Source of the DNA: Raphanus sativus
Taxonomy: Eukaryota; Streptophyta; Magnoliopsida; Brassicales; Brassicaceae
Assembly (NCBI RefSeq): GCF_000801105.2
Contig: NC_079511.1
Span: 11,896,784 to 11,960,783, forward strand
Direction: 5' to 3'
Length of the DNA: 64,000 nucleotides
The notes below the pieces were generated by a model. It worked only from the letters and a program-made list of their open reading frames with translations. It was not told the DNA's origin and searched no databases. The translations under genes were made by a program, and so were the position numbers. Shown here one piece after another: positions 46,707-57,108 of the stretch (positions are counted from its first letter, which is position 1; each line of letters opens with the position of its first letter).

Positions 46707-47569
46707 GGTTAAGCTGGAAAGGCAATATTACTTGGAGATTACTTGCTAGGGTTTATGTATAGGGGGGTTGTGCCGCCTCTTGTTTTTACAGGTCATTAAT
46801 TTAATTAATTAATTGTATGAGATATGACGGAGTATCGCACAAGTCACGTTCCTTGCGTGCTACTGCACTAATAAGGCAAACAATATCATTAAGCTGCTGC
46901 ACTAGATAACTACTGAACATGCACTACAGAATTAGGACTATTAAAATTATTATTTTTCCTATGGATCATGTGGAGTCTACATTCCTTGATGATAGCATGT
47001 TATTCAACATTTGATTGAAAAATCAGTACTCAAACACGAATTATTCCACAAGACATTGTCACAACCAACACTTACAAGGCATATAATATAGCACGTAAGA
47101 ATTCAAATGGTGTGAATTGACAAGAAAACAATCAACAAATCATTTTCTTTTATACAAGCCTAAGAGACACAATCCTTATTTTAGGTAGATAAGTTTCCAA
47201 GATACATCGAAGGGTGTGGCCACTAGGATGAAACGATACCGATTTATATACATATCGGAGGCAAGAAAGTAGAAAAAAAGCCCATGCTCACCGTCACTGC
47301 CATTCCTCTGCTTGTTCTTCCACTGTCTTCTTCATTATTGATCTCCATCGTCATGATCGAAGTCTGCCTCTTCTTTCTCTTATCTCACTCTTGGGCTTTT
47401 CTCCTTAAGCCTTTTTGATCCCTAATGTGTGTTTAAAGTAACTGGGCTTTTGCTCTAAAACAAACGGCTTGTGAGTTTGTATCTTTTTCTTTTTTCTTTT
47501 CTGCAATTTAAATATGAAAGTTAAGTTCAAAAAAAAGTAGAAAAAAAAACTCCTGACTCTTTAAGCTAA
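46707..47569. other. 5' region of PPR-A and intergenic DNA
   Basis: The first ~90 bp upstream (GGCAATATTACTTGGAGATT, ACTTGCTAGGGTTTATGTA) resemble the leader of the 7.3-kb copy, so the duplication includes the 5' UTR. Beyond that no gene or element is recognised. Confidence 0.45.
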
Positions 47570-47835
47570 GAGAACCTCCATTGCTGAACTCCAATTGGGG
47601 TTCTTAAATTTTCTTTTTTCTTTTTTTTTTTAATTTTTATCTAATTTTTTTTAAAAGAAAAAATAATCAATCGCAGATTGCCACATATGCATAGAACCTG
47701 CGCAACAGTGCAAGAGTTGCATTTTAGATAGAAAATTTTAGAAGTGAGAAAGTGAAGGGTTTAAAATAAAAACGGGTTCCATCGGGTCATTCCGTCCCTT
47801 ATGAACCCTTCAAAAACCTTGGGATAGAGGTGCTC
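47570..47835. mobile_element. MITE, PIF/Harbinger-like (TAA)
   Basis: GAGAACCTCCATTGC and GGGATAGAGGTGCTC are inverted ends, flanked by TAA (47567-47569, 47836-47838). 266 bp, no coding capacity. Confidence 0.7.
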
Positions 47836-48030
47836 TAAGTTAACTAATAGGAAACCTATCGTGAAGAAACTTTATTAAGGATAAGGAGTTTCACTAGCTT
47901 TCACAAACCTGCCTTTGACACGCAACCGGCAACCTTGTATCAGCTCTTGCTTTCCTCGATTCATACCTTATAGTCTTGTCATATCTGTTAGCAACCAAGA
48001 TCCAAGATATGGTATTATTATAAAATTTAA

Positions 48031-48168
48031 AATACATAAACAGTGTACATAAAACTAAATCTAAATCTAAATAAAATTAAATTATCTATTAAATTTAATT
48101 CAATTAAACAGTGTATTTTAAATTTAATACACAATTTAATTTAGATTTGTGTACACTGTTTATGTATT
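48031..48168. repeat. Hairpin: 18-bp perfect inverted repeat within longer imperfect arms
   Basis: AATACATAAACAGTGTAC at 48031-48048 is the exact reverse complement of 48151-48168. Flanking bases extend the pairing imperfectly to about 60 bp per arm. Probably a small foldback element. Confidence 0.8.
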
Positions 48169-48389
48169 TTATATACTCTTATTTAATCTGTGTACATTGT
48201 TTATTCAAAAAATTAAGTTCTGATTTTTAATAAAAAATTATAGTCACTATCATATATGGATTCTTAAACTTATATTAGATAACTCTTTGAAAAATGTCAT
48301 TTCAAAACTAGATTGAATAACTTATAAAATTTCATTTCAGTTTTGATTACAAGTGTAAAATTGTAAAAAAAAACTTAAAGTACATAAAT

Positions 48390-48955
48390 TATTGATGCCG
48401 ACACCACCACCATTGTTAAAATAAAAAATACTAGAAATTGCCAAAAAAAAGAATTATTTTAATATTGTTAATGTTGTCAGCAAAAAAAAACTAAATTCTA
48501 AACCATAAAACTTTAGATAAAACCTAAATTTTTGGGTTAATCATAAACCATAAATCATAAGCATTAATAATAAACTTTAATAACACTAAACTTTAAATCT
48601 TTAATCATAAACCCTTGAATAAATTCTAAACTCTATGATTTATTCAAGAGTTTAGGGTTTATCCAAAAGTTTAGGATCTAGTATTTAAAGTTTAGTGTTT
48701 AAGATTTAATTTTTTTTTTTTGCTGACGACGTTAGCAAAATTAATTTTTGGGTTTAATGTTTAGAGTTTCATATTTTTCTCACAGCGCTATCAATATTGT
48801 TTTTTTCAACTAATACTATTTTATGTATTTTTTAATTTTATAAACATAATATAACTTCACAAATTATTATTATTTTATTTCCTTTTTAAAATATACTAAA
48901 TCTAAAGTGACAAAATTATATTGGTTCGTTGAACCTATAGACTCACACAGGAACT
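48390..48955. mobile_element. Foldback element with telomere-like words, partly decayed
   Basis: GTTGTCAGCAAAAAAAAACT (about 48472) pairs with TTTTTTTTTTTGCTGACGAC (about 48710-48731). The middle holds ACCATAAATCATAA-type words that switch to TTTAGGGTTTA. It resembles the 23.4-24.1 kb element in build but is more eroded, and its left end is unclear. Confidence 0.5.
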
Positions 48956-48958
48956 GAA

Positions 48959-50436
48959 TCCCTATATACTAAAGCACAAGTCATCTAATGAATCAAAATA
49001 TGACATGTGGCATTGATTTAAAATTTAAAAAAAAGGAAAAGCAAAAGATTTTAAATACAAAAAGAAAACCAGTTTCGTGATTTTATCATATTTATCTTTT
49101 AACTGCTTTCAATTTTTACTTTTAATTTTGGCTAAAAATTCAATTTAAAAATTTTTCTAAATAAACTACTAATAAAGCATCCCAAATATTTCTCAGCCAC
49201 GCATGACCACACGATCTTTTTGAAACGGTTAATGTTTCTATTTAGCAAAGATTTAACTCACGATAAGATTAACAAATTTAACTCCATTTGCGTTGAGAAA
49301 TAATGAATTCGTAAAATCTTTGTAACAGCTCATGATTCTCAAAGTGTGGTAAAATTTGAATTTCTGACCTGATAAGTCAAAAACTTATTATGAGTGTATT
49401 CAACTATCCAGTCTACAATTCTGAATTCATACTTGAACATAGTCTTTGGGAAAACGGTGGCAAGTGGCAACAATAGTCAGAAAGAACACAGATTTGTAAT
49501 GGATAGATGGATGGGGCATGCTCCAAAGTTGGCAGATGAAGGTCAGGTTAGTAACTCTAAAAATGCCCAAACTCTTAATGCTCAAATTATACTTACGTTA
49601 TCAATTATATTGATATTTTTTCTTGGAAAAATTGAATTTTTTTCATGAACCCTTTCCTCTTTTAATTTACACTTTGATTCCATGTATAACGCCAAACTCA
49701 GTTTTCTATCACTTTGTGTCATTCTACGCACAGGTACTCTTTTCTCTTTTAATTTACAATATAGCTTTTCTTTTTCTAACCAGACATATCAAAATTCAAA
49801 AAAAGAAAACAGATTGATCAAAAACTTCTTATGATCGTAACACTTACACTTCAAAATCTACAGTTCTACATGAAAATCAAACTATTTATTGCCAAGTTGT
49901 GGCACACCAAAACTCTCTGAAAAGCATTTCTTTCAACGAAAAAAGAAAAAGAACACAAATATGCTATGGTTTGATAGGCGAGTATACATCAAAGTTGGCG
50001 GATGAAGATTAAAGTTCAGGTTAGTAAAACTATAAATTCCCATTCAAGTAAATTTTCAACCTTTCGTTTTCTAAATGTTTTACCTTAAAGCACACTTATT
50101 AACTAAACATCTAAATGTTTTAGATTCGCCACAAGAAGAAAAAAAAAGTTGTAGGAATAACTAAAAGGTAACAAATGGAGTTTAAGAACCTCGGGTGATA
50201 GAGAAAAGGAGAAAGATTCATGTCTAGATCAAGACCTACTGATCAGGTAAGATTCAAATGTATACACTTTGTTTTTATATTTTATTTGTAGATTTTTATA
50301 GAATATACTGTATAACATTAAAATGAAAAAAATGTAAAAGAATATCACGAAAAATAATGTAAAATTCAAAACAACATTTCTTTCCAGTGTGAATTATAAA
50401 AGAGTGGCCCGGGCGTAGCACGGGAGAAAACACTAG
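48959..50436 (+). mobile_element. Non-autonomous Helitron, 1.5 kb
   Basis: 5' end A|TCCCTATATACTAAAGCAC at 48959. The 3' end has GCCCGGGCGTAGCACGGG, a stem, then AGAAAACACTAG|T at 50436. No Rep/helicase. Several GTTAGT/GTAACT-like short repeats lie inside. Confidence 0.7.
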
Positions 50437-50474
50437 TCAAGAATAACTCACAAGTAAAACATTCGGCCGTAGGT

Positions 50475-50531
50475 AAGTAACCATTATTATTATTATTATT
50501 TTTTTTTTTAAACTGGCAAGTAACCATTATT
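50475..50531 (-). mobile_element. Micro-retroposon (29 bp) 3' of PPR-B, empty in two paralogues
   Basis: The insert 50489-50517 (ATT repeats, T run, AAACTGGC; minus strand GCCAGTTTAAAA) lies between perfect 14-bp copies of AAGTAACCATTATT. Downstream of the other two PPR-B copies (about 13119-13135, 16577-16600) the site is uninterrupted. Confidence 0.85.
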
Positions 50532-50575
50532 TTGACGAAAAGTTGACAAATGACTCTCTACTTGGTTTTCTACTC

Positions 50576-51944
50576 TCAATCCCAGCTACCACATCCACCA
50601 CATCCACCACCACACCCACCACCACATCCACCACCACCACCACCACATCCACCGCCACTGCCACGGCCAATGCCATCGTCACTATCAATGCCGACACCAC
50701 CACCATCGACATCATCAGCGCGCCTACGATCCACACCACCGTAATCATCAGCGCGGCTACCACCCCCAACACCACAGCCACCGCCACATCCACCATAGTA
50801 ATATCCTGGGTGGTGAGAGCTTCGTCCACCACCACTTCCTTTGCTTCGATATGCTCCCTTTCTCTGTCTCTGCTTAGCATTGATACGACAATAGAGACGG
50901 AACTCATCTTGTTTAGCTCCAGCCTCCCCATACATCTCCATTAGCACCTTGTGGCTGTGGGTTGCGTCGTTCGACTTTGCATCAACAACTTGTTCTGTTT
51001 TACGCAACATCTCTATCGCTTTTCTATTTGAACCGCATTTTAAATAAGCCCTTGCCATGCTTATTCCCGTTTGCCAAGCCAATGCAAACGGTGGCGTTTC
51101 GTCTTCTATTCTTTTCAGATACTTCTCCATTGCCTCCACGTCAGGTGCACTCGCGTAAGCCTTCAAAACGCTATTGTTCGTGAGAGTCTTGTCATGGACA
51201 ACTCCGTTCTCCTCCATCTGCCTCAGAATCTCGTCGACCATGTTTGTTTCTCCAAGAAGGCCGTATAGAGAGATCATCTTGTAGTAAGGGTAAGGTTTGA
51301 AGAGCAGACTTTTCTCCCTCATCTTTTGGTAAGTGGCTTCGGCTTCGTGCCGTGTTTTCTTAGACTTTGTGTAGAAGCTTAAGAGAGTGGTGTAGACTAA
51401 GTCGTCTTTCATGTTCTCAGGAATGGTTTTGAAGAACTTCTCTGCTTCGCTCAACCCTGAATGGATATCAATAAGATAAAGCCGAGATGCAAAATCTTCA
51501 GTGCTTAGCTCGAACACCCCTCGTTTAGTTATCCACTCTGAAACCTAAATACATCACCAAGAATATATTTTGTAACTTTAGTTGTATAACAATATTTCTA
51601 AAGTGTCATACCAGAACTGTTTTGTAAACTAGGAGTTAGAAACCTAGAAGAGAGAAAGTAACTGAGACCTGGAGGGCGTGATCGAATCGCCGAGACTCGC
51701 AGAGAGCTTTGATGACGGATCTAAGATCCGTAGGGTTTATTTCATTGCCTTGTCTCAGCCACTCGTTCAGCACAGGTGTAACCTTAACCCTCCATAGGAA
51801 GTTGAAGAACCTGTTGTCCACCGCCATGACGCGACTATGTAAAGTGTCATTCGGCTTAGCCGAAGTTAGGGTACGCGAGAATTGAATCGGCTGTGTTTTC
51901 CTGGACAAGAGAAATCGTTTTGAGTATCGTCCAAGGCTTTGCAT
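50576..51944 (-). CDS. PPR protein, type B, with Gly/Cys-rich tail
   Basis: Two exons on the minus strand, 51944-51669 and 51544-50576, phase 0, 414 aa. It starts MQSLGRYSKRFLLSRKTQ, a basic, acid-free presequence suited to mitochondria. The family helix KVTPVLNEWLRQGNEINP ends exon 1. Exon 2 carries EAEKFFKTIPENMKDDLVY, YYKMISLYGLLGETNMVDE and ALAWQTGISMARAYLKCGSN, as in P-class PPR proteins. After about residue 320 the expected C-terminal helices are missing. A tail of about 80 residues follows: HHPGYYYGGCGGGCG, an acidic Asp/Gly part, then repeated GGGCGGGCGGCG and a final GSWD. This is the only type-B copy whose tail frame is intact. RNA binding is inferred from the family. The tail's role is unknown; it might be chance in-frame capture of simple sequence. 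Confidence 0.75.
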
Positions 51945-52163
51945 CCTTTTCTGTCAATTATGGGAGAAGTTATTAGGATGTTTGTTCCTGCGTCCTTTTC
52001 TGTCAGACTATTTGGTAAACATGTGTGCTGCTACAAGCCTGGTAACCTAATTAGACCCTACAAAAATTATTAAGGTTTTTTTTAAGGAGAATTGGAGAAA
52101 ACAATTTTGACTGTTAATAAAGAAAGTAAGAGAAAGAGAGGTGTTGGTCTGTGTTATTTATTA
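51945..52163. other. 5' flank of PPR-B
   Basis: No second gene or element recognised; contains the presumed promoter of the 50.6-kb PPR-B gene. Confidence 0.4.
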
Positions 52164-52384
52164 CTCCCTCTGTTTTTAAATAATACTTATTAGTGTATAG
52201 TTTTTTGTTATTTTATATTTCCTATATTTCTAAACCAATAAAAGTTCAAGAAATGCAATTAATGTTTTTGAGATTCACAATTATTCATAATTAGTTGATA
52301 AAAATTACATTGAAAATATGAAAAATATATCTTTTTAAAACAAAAAAAATTCCTAAAACATACATCTTTAAAAAACAGAGGAAG
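52164..52384. mobile_element. Stowaway/mariner-type MITE (TA target)
   Basis: CTCCCTCTGTTTTTAAA at the left and TTTAAAAAACAGAGGAAG at the right are inverted repeats with TA on both sides (52162-52163, 52385-52386). 221 bp. Confidence 0.8.
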
Positions 52385-52470
52385 TATATGATTAACGAGT
52401 TATTTATATAAGAGGAAAAATCTGATTTGGAGAATATCTAAAACTTGAGGAATAAGTAAAACTAGGATTC

Positions 52471-52516
52471 AATATTAGACATCACTTCATTTAAAAAAAA
52501 GAATATTAGACATCAC
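52471..52516 (+). mobile_element. Micro-retroposon (16 bp) with 15-bp target duplication
   Basis: TTCATTTAAAAAAAAG (52486-52501) lies between perfect copies of AATATTAGACATCAC (52471-52485, 52502-52516). Confidence 0.8.
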
Positions 52517-52675
52517 ATAATATTTATAACATTGACCATATTTTTGTCTTTTATTAGTTTGGTAAACTATACTTTTACTAAACACACAAATATAAAAAAT
52601 TAAGTTTTTAAAAGAATATAAAACAAAAGTATACTTATTTTTTCAAATAACGAATCAAAATCTAATATTCATTAA

Positions 52676-52957
52676 AACTATCCGCAACACGAGATATATA
52701 GACCTGATCCTTAAAAAAATATTAAAATATTGAATTTTTTGGTTATCGTGCCGGATGGAAGTCGAAAAATCCTAACTTAAAAATTGATCTCAGTTGAGTT
52801 TTGTTATTGTGTCGCGGACCGTACGACACGCGGCGGCCCACGATAAATTTGTTTTTTTTTTGTTTTTTGTTTTATTTTTAATTAGACAAAAAATTAATAA
52901 AAAAAATAAAAAACAAGATTGGAAATCGAACCTACTCACGATTGCACCATGCTGAGT
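52676..52957. mobile_element. Second copy of the 483-753 MITE family
   Basis: Shares ATAGACCTGATCCTT, TCGTGCCGGATGGAAG, TTGTTATTGTGTCGCGG, ATTAGACAAAAAATTAATAA and ATTGGAAATCGAACC with the first copy in the same order. Ends are eroded, so the limits are approximate. Confidence 0.65.
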
Positions 52958-53224
52958 ATAAATAACTTCTTTTTCTAACAAAGAAATTAAAATAGAATGA
53001 TATCGAAGCAGGCATGTATATTGAAAGAAATGGGCTTGGGCTCATAATGCAAGCTTGACTAGTGGTCAGCGACAGATTGATACTTGATTCGATTCCATAC
53101 GAGTCTTATCGATTTCTGCTTTTTTTTTACGAGACTCACTGGTTAATTCCGGTTGTGGGGTTGGGTTTCGGTTATAACAAAAGAGACTAGGAGGAGGAGA
53201 GTGAGGAAGAAACCCTAAATCGCC

Positions 53225-56200
53225 ATGGATAAGGAGAAGAGACACTCCAGGAGCAGCAACAGGGACGATCGCGATCGCGATCGTGATCGAGATTCGAGCG
53301 CGGATCGTTCGCCGGAACGCGACGGCGGACGCCGGCATCGCGATGGAGACTCGAAGCGTCGCGATTCAGATCACCACCGGTCATCGAGGCGCGACGATAG
53401 GGAAGACGAGAGAGAGAGAGCTCGGGAGAGGAGGAGATCTGTGGAGCGAGGCGAGAGGGAAGGGAGTAGAGATAGGCACGAAGGGAGTAAAGATAAGGAG
53501 ACGAGGAGCAAGAGGAAAGAGAGGGAGGAAGAGAATGGGAGTAAGGAAGGGAAGAAGAGATCTAGGTTTTCTGATGGTGGTGGTGAGAGGAGAAATGATA
53601 AAGTGAGTGAGGGTTCTAGGGCTATGAACGCACCTAGTGACGTCTCCACTGTGAGTTTCTATCCATTTTAGCTTCGATAGATTTGTTTCATTTCGAGTGG
53701 TGTTTGAAAAGCTTATATCTTATCTATGTGCAGGGCGTCACTTCACAAAGTTCTATTGCTTCGGGAACGTCTTTGGCCCCTAGTCAAACCCTGCTCACTA
53801 AGGTAACGATATCTCCAACGGATGAAAATAAGGGAGTTAGTATTGTCGGGTCTCATGAGGTTCATGGAAAATCTAGTACAGATGGAACAACATCCGGGCA
53901 AACTAGTTCAAACTTGTCTCTTGATGCATTAGCTAAAGCTAAGAAAGCTATTCAGCTTGGAAAGGGTTTAGCCGACAGGTTGAAGAAACTTTCTTCGGTA
54001 AGTTCTTCTCTGGACATGTGTATTTATTCTTCTCTTGGAGGAACGTTGTAGTTTGATTCTCTTCTTTTACGCAGGTGAATCAAGGTGCTAAGCTGACTTC
54101 AGAAGGTAGCCCACATGCTAAAGTGCCATCATTGACTGCCACTACTCCTGCTGTCTCTGCGGGAACATCTTCTGCTTCAGCACTACCACATGCTGTCTTA
54201 CCTGGCCTTGAGAATGAGGCCAACATTGAAGCTGTTAAGAGAGCTCAGGATATCGCTGCTAGGATGGGATACCGTCAGGATCCTGAGTTTCCTACCATTA
54301 TCAATTACCTTCTAGGACAGACACCTGCAGATACGATGGCTGTTCAACAGAAACCCGCGAAGCCTCCTGTTCTGCGTGTGGATGCACTTGGAAGGGAGAT
54401 AGATGAACATGGAAATGTGATTAGTGTGACTAAGCCTAGCAATCTTAGTACATTAAAGGTGAGTGAAGTTGATTTAAATATCTATTATTTTAATGATCGA
54501 GCTCCTAATATACTTGGATTATCTACAGGTTAACATCAACAAGCAGAAGAAAGATGCTTTTCAGATTCTTAAACCTCAACTGGAAGTGAATCCAGAAGAA
54601 AACCCCCATTTCGATCCGAGGATGGGTATTGATAAAAACAAGATTTTGAGACCCAAGCGTATGAGTTTTCAGTTTGTTGAGGAAGGTAAATGGACAAGAG
54701 ATGCTGAGAGTTTGAAGTTGAAGGTATGCATTGCTTTTCCTATGATGGATTCTTTTTAACCATTTAATTCAGTGTGTTATTTTGATGTTTGATTTGTAGA
54801 GTCAATTTGGTGAAGCAAAAGCAAGAGAGCTGAGGGTGAAGCAAGCGCATCTGGCTAAGGCCAGGGATGATATAAATCCAAATTTGATCGAGGTATCAGA
54901 ACGTGCCCCGAGAAAAGAGAAGCCCAAGGAGCTAATCCCAGATGTTGAGTGGTGGTACGTAATTCTTCCCACTTTACCTTTTTTGTTGATGCTGAGTTGT
55001 TTTGTCTCGAATGTTCATCTGATGACGGTAAACATGGCATAACCTTGAGGAGAACAAGTCATACTACAATTATCAAACTTAACTTGTAACTTCTAGGGTA
55101 TTGGATTAAAGTCTACAATTACCATAACTGTAGCTTCGTTTCCTGTTGGTTTAGTGTTATCGTTTCTATTTAGAATTATTCTACCATTTCTTTTCTTCTG
55201 AATTTGTATACCTAATATTGCAATTGTTGATTTCTTTGACTGCTGGCTTAGTGTGCTCATTAGTTTGCCGCATATTGCTTCTGATAGTTTGTATTATTTT
55301 GTAATCAGCACCAGGGTGATTACTATTAGAATATGGTAATAATGAATCGTCATATTGTTATCTTTCTTTGATGCAGACCAAATAGTTAATTTATCTCCTT
55401 GTGCTGTACTGGGTTTTCTTAGCTCATAGTTTTGTTTTGTCTTTCAGGGATGCAGCTGTCCTCACAAATGGCGTGTATGGCGACATAGCTGATGGTACCA
55501 TTACCGATGGCGATCTGAAGACAGAAAAACTTACACATTACATAGAGCATCCCCGTCCCATAGAGCCACCTGCAGAGGCAGCGCCTCCACCGCCCCAGCC
55601 TCTTAAACTGACAAAGAGGGAACAGAAGAAACTTCGAACCCAGAGGCGTCTGGCAAAAGAAAAGGAGAAACAGGAGATGATCAGACAAGGTTTGCTTGAA
55701 CCACCAAAACCAAAGGTGAAAATGAGCAATCTGATGAAGGTTCTCGGGTCTGAAGCAACGCAAGACCCAACCAAGCTTGAGAAGGAGATCCGCACAGCAG
55801 CTGCGGAACGTGAACAGGCTCACACGGACAGGAACGCAGCACGGAAGCTAACACCTGCAGAGAAGCGTGAGAAGAAAGAGAGGAAGCTTTTCGATGATCC
55901 AACAACGATCGAGACAATAGTGTCGGTGTACAAGATCAACAAGCTCTCTCATCCAAAGACGAGATTCAAGGTGGAGATGAACGCTAGGGAGAACAGATTA
56001 ACCGGGTGTAGCGTGATGACAGATGAAATGAGCGTGGTGGTGGTGGAGGGTAAGAGCAAGGCAATAAAGAGATACGGGAAGCTGATGTTGAGGAGGATAA
56101 ACTGGCAAGAGGCGGTGAAGAAAGATGAGAAGGAAGGAGAGGAAGAAGATGACGACGAAGAAGAGAATGGTGGAAACAACAAGTGCTGGTTGGTTTGGCA

Positions 56201-56336
56201 AGGAAGCGTTGCGAAACCTAGTTTCTATAAGTTTCTTGTACAAGAGTGCTTAACGGAATCTGCTGCCAAGAAAGTTTTCGCTGATGCGGGTGTCGGTCAC
56301 TACTGGGACCTCGCTGTCAATTACACAGACGACTAA
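53225..56336 (+). CDS. PRP3: U4/U6 small nuclear ribonucleoprotein PRP3
   Basis: Six exons: 53225-53650, 53734-53997, 54075-54458, 54529-54723, 54800-54954, 55448-56336. Phases agree and give 770 aa, near the ~790 aa I remember for Arabidopsis At1g28060. Residues 1-135 are an RD/RE/RS-rich low-complexity region (SRSSNRDDRDRDRDRD). The PRP3 core follows (LPGLENEANIEAVKRAQDIA; NPHFDPRMGIDKNKILRPKR; FQFVEEGKWTRDAESLKLK; VEWWDAAVL). The C-terminal DUF1115 domain includes RFKVEMNARENRLTGCSVM and KRYGKLMLRRINW, then an acidic stretch, CWLVWQGSVAKPSFYKF and AKKVFADAGVGHYWDLAVNY. PRP3 binds the U4/U6 snRNA duplex and PRP4 and is needed for assembly of the U4/U6.U5 tri-snRNP in the nucleus. The ATG opens MDKEKRHSR directly after an A-rich leader. 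Nothing is broken. Confidence 0.95.
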
Positions 56337-56545
56337 ATCCTTCGTTCCTCCACTTCATATTCTGTCAGTTGCTATAATGTCTCTGATACTTATCAATCAT
56401 CTCCATAGAAATGCTTCAACTGTTGAACAATGTTATGGGTCTTTCCATGAGTCATTTGCGTTTCTCTGAACAAGTGTTGTGTTCTGCTTCTTGTCGTGTT
56501 GGTGTTCACTTTTGAACAAGAATTTGATCTTTATTTGTACTAGGT

Positions 56546-56588
56546 AATCACATGGTAAAACCTTGACAAAAAAAATCACATGGTAAAA
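56546..56588 (+). mobile_element. Micro-retroposon (13 bp) 3' of PRP3
   Basis: CCTTGACAAAAAA (56561-56573) lies between perfect copies of AATCACATGGTAAAA (56546-56560, 56574-56588), about 0.2 kb after the PRP3 stop. Confidence 0.85.
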
Positions 56589-57108
56589 TGATCTGAAGTG
56601 TAATGATAAAACATAATTAGAGTAAAACTCTGGAGCTTGATTTATCAAAAATTATTTGGTTCAATTGTTCAAAATATTATATCTGGCTTTTGAGTTCTTA
56701 CTAGGAACATTTGAAAGAGAGATACGAAAAAAAATTGCTATTTGATTTGAAATAAGATACTTCAGTTGAACTATCTGTCACGCGTGTGTAGAAGTGGTCG
56801 TATGTTCGTTTTACATTGGACGTGCGACCAAATGCGAGGCTCAGTTGTTGTTATTGTGCGCCTGACAGCGACAGCTATGTCTTCCAGCTTTCTCTTGGCC
56901 CAACAATCCACAAGCGCTCAAACCCACACGACGCGTGGACCAATTCTAACACCGAAATCCCGAAATTACCCTTAAAGTCTTTGCTTTGCCCTTCCTTGAT
57001 TTAAGAATGTTTCTACGTTTTGAATCCTTTGAAAAATCTCTTTTTGGTTGATTCTTCTTCCTTTCTGCATCGAATTCTTCCTTTCTGCATCGAAATCTCT
57101 TGGAGGAA
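56589..57108. other. Intergenic region between PRP3 and the CFL1-like gene
   Basis: Contains the presumed promoter and 5' UTR of the downstream gene. CTTTCTGCATCGAA occurs twice in tandem just before its start (57061-57094). No other gene. Confidence 0.45.

Noticed and set aside
50543..50944. Plus-strand Thr/Pro-rich frames
   Set aside because: Same reason: antisense of the Gly/Cys tail of the 50.6-kb PPR-B gene.
53371..53649. Minus-strand Ser/Leu-rich frame
   Set aside because: Antisense of the Arg/Glu/Asp-rich first exon of PRP3.
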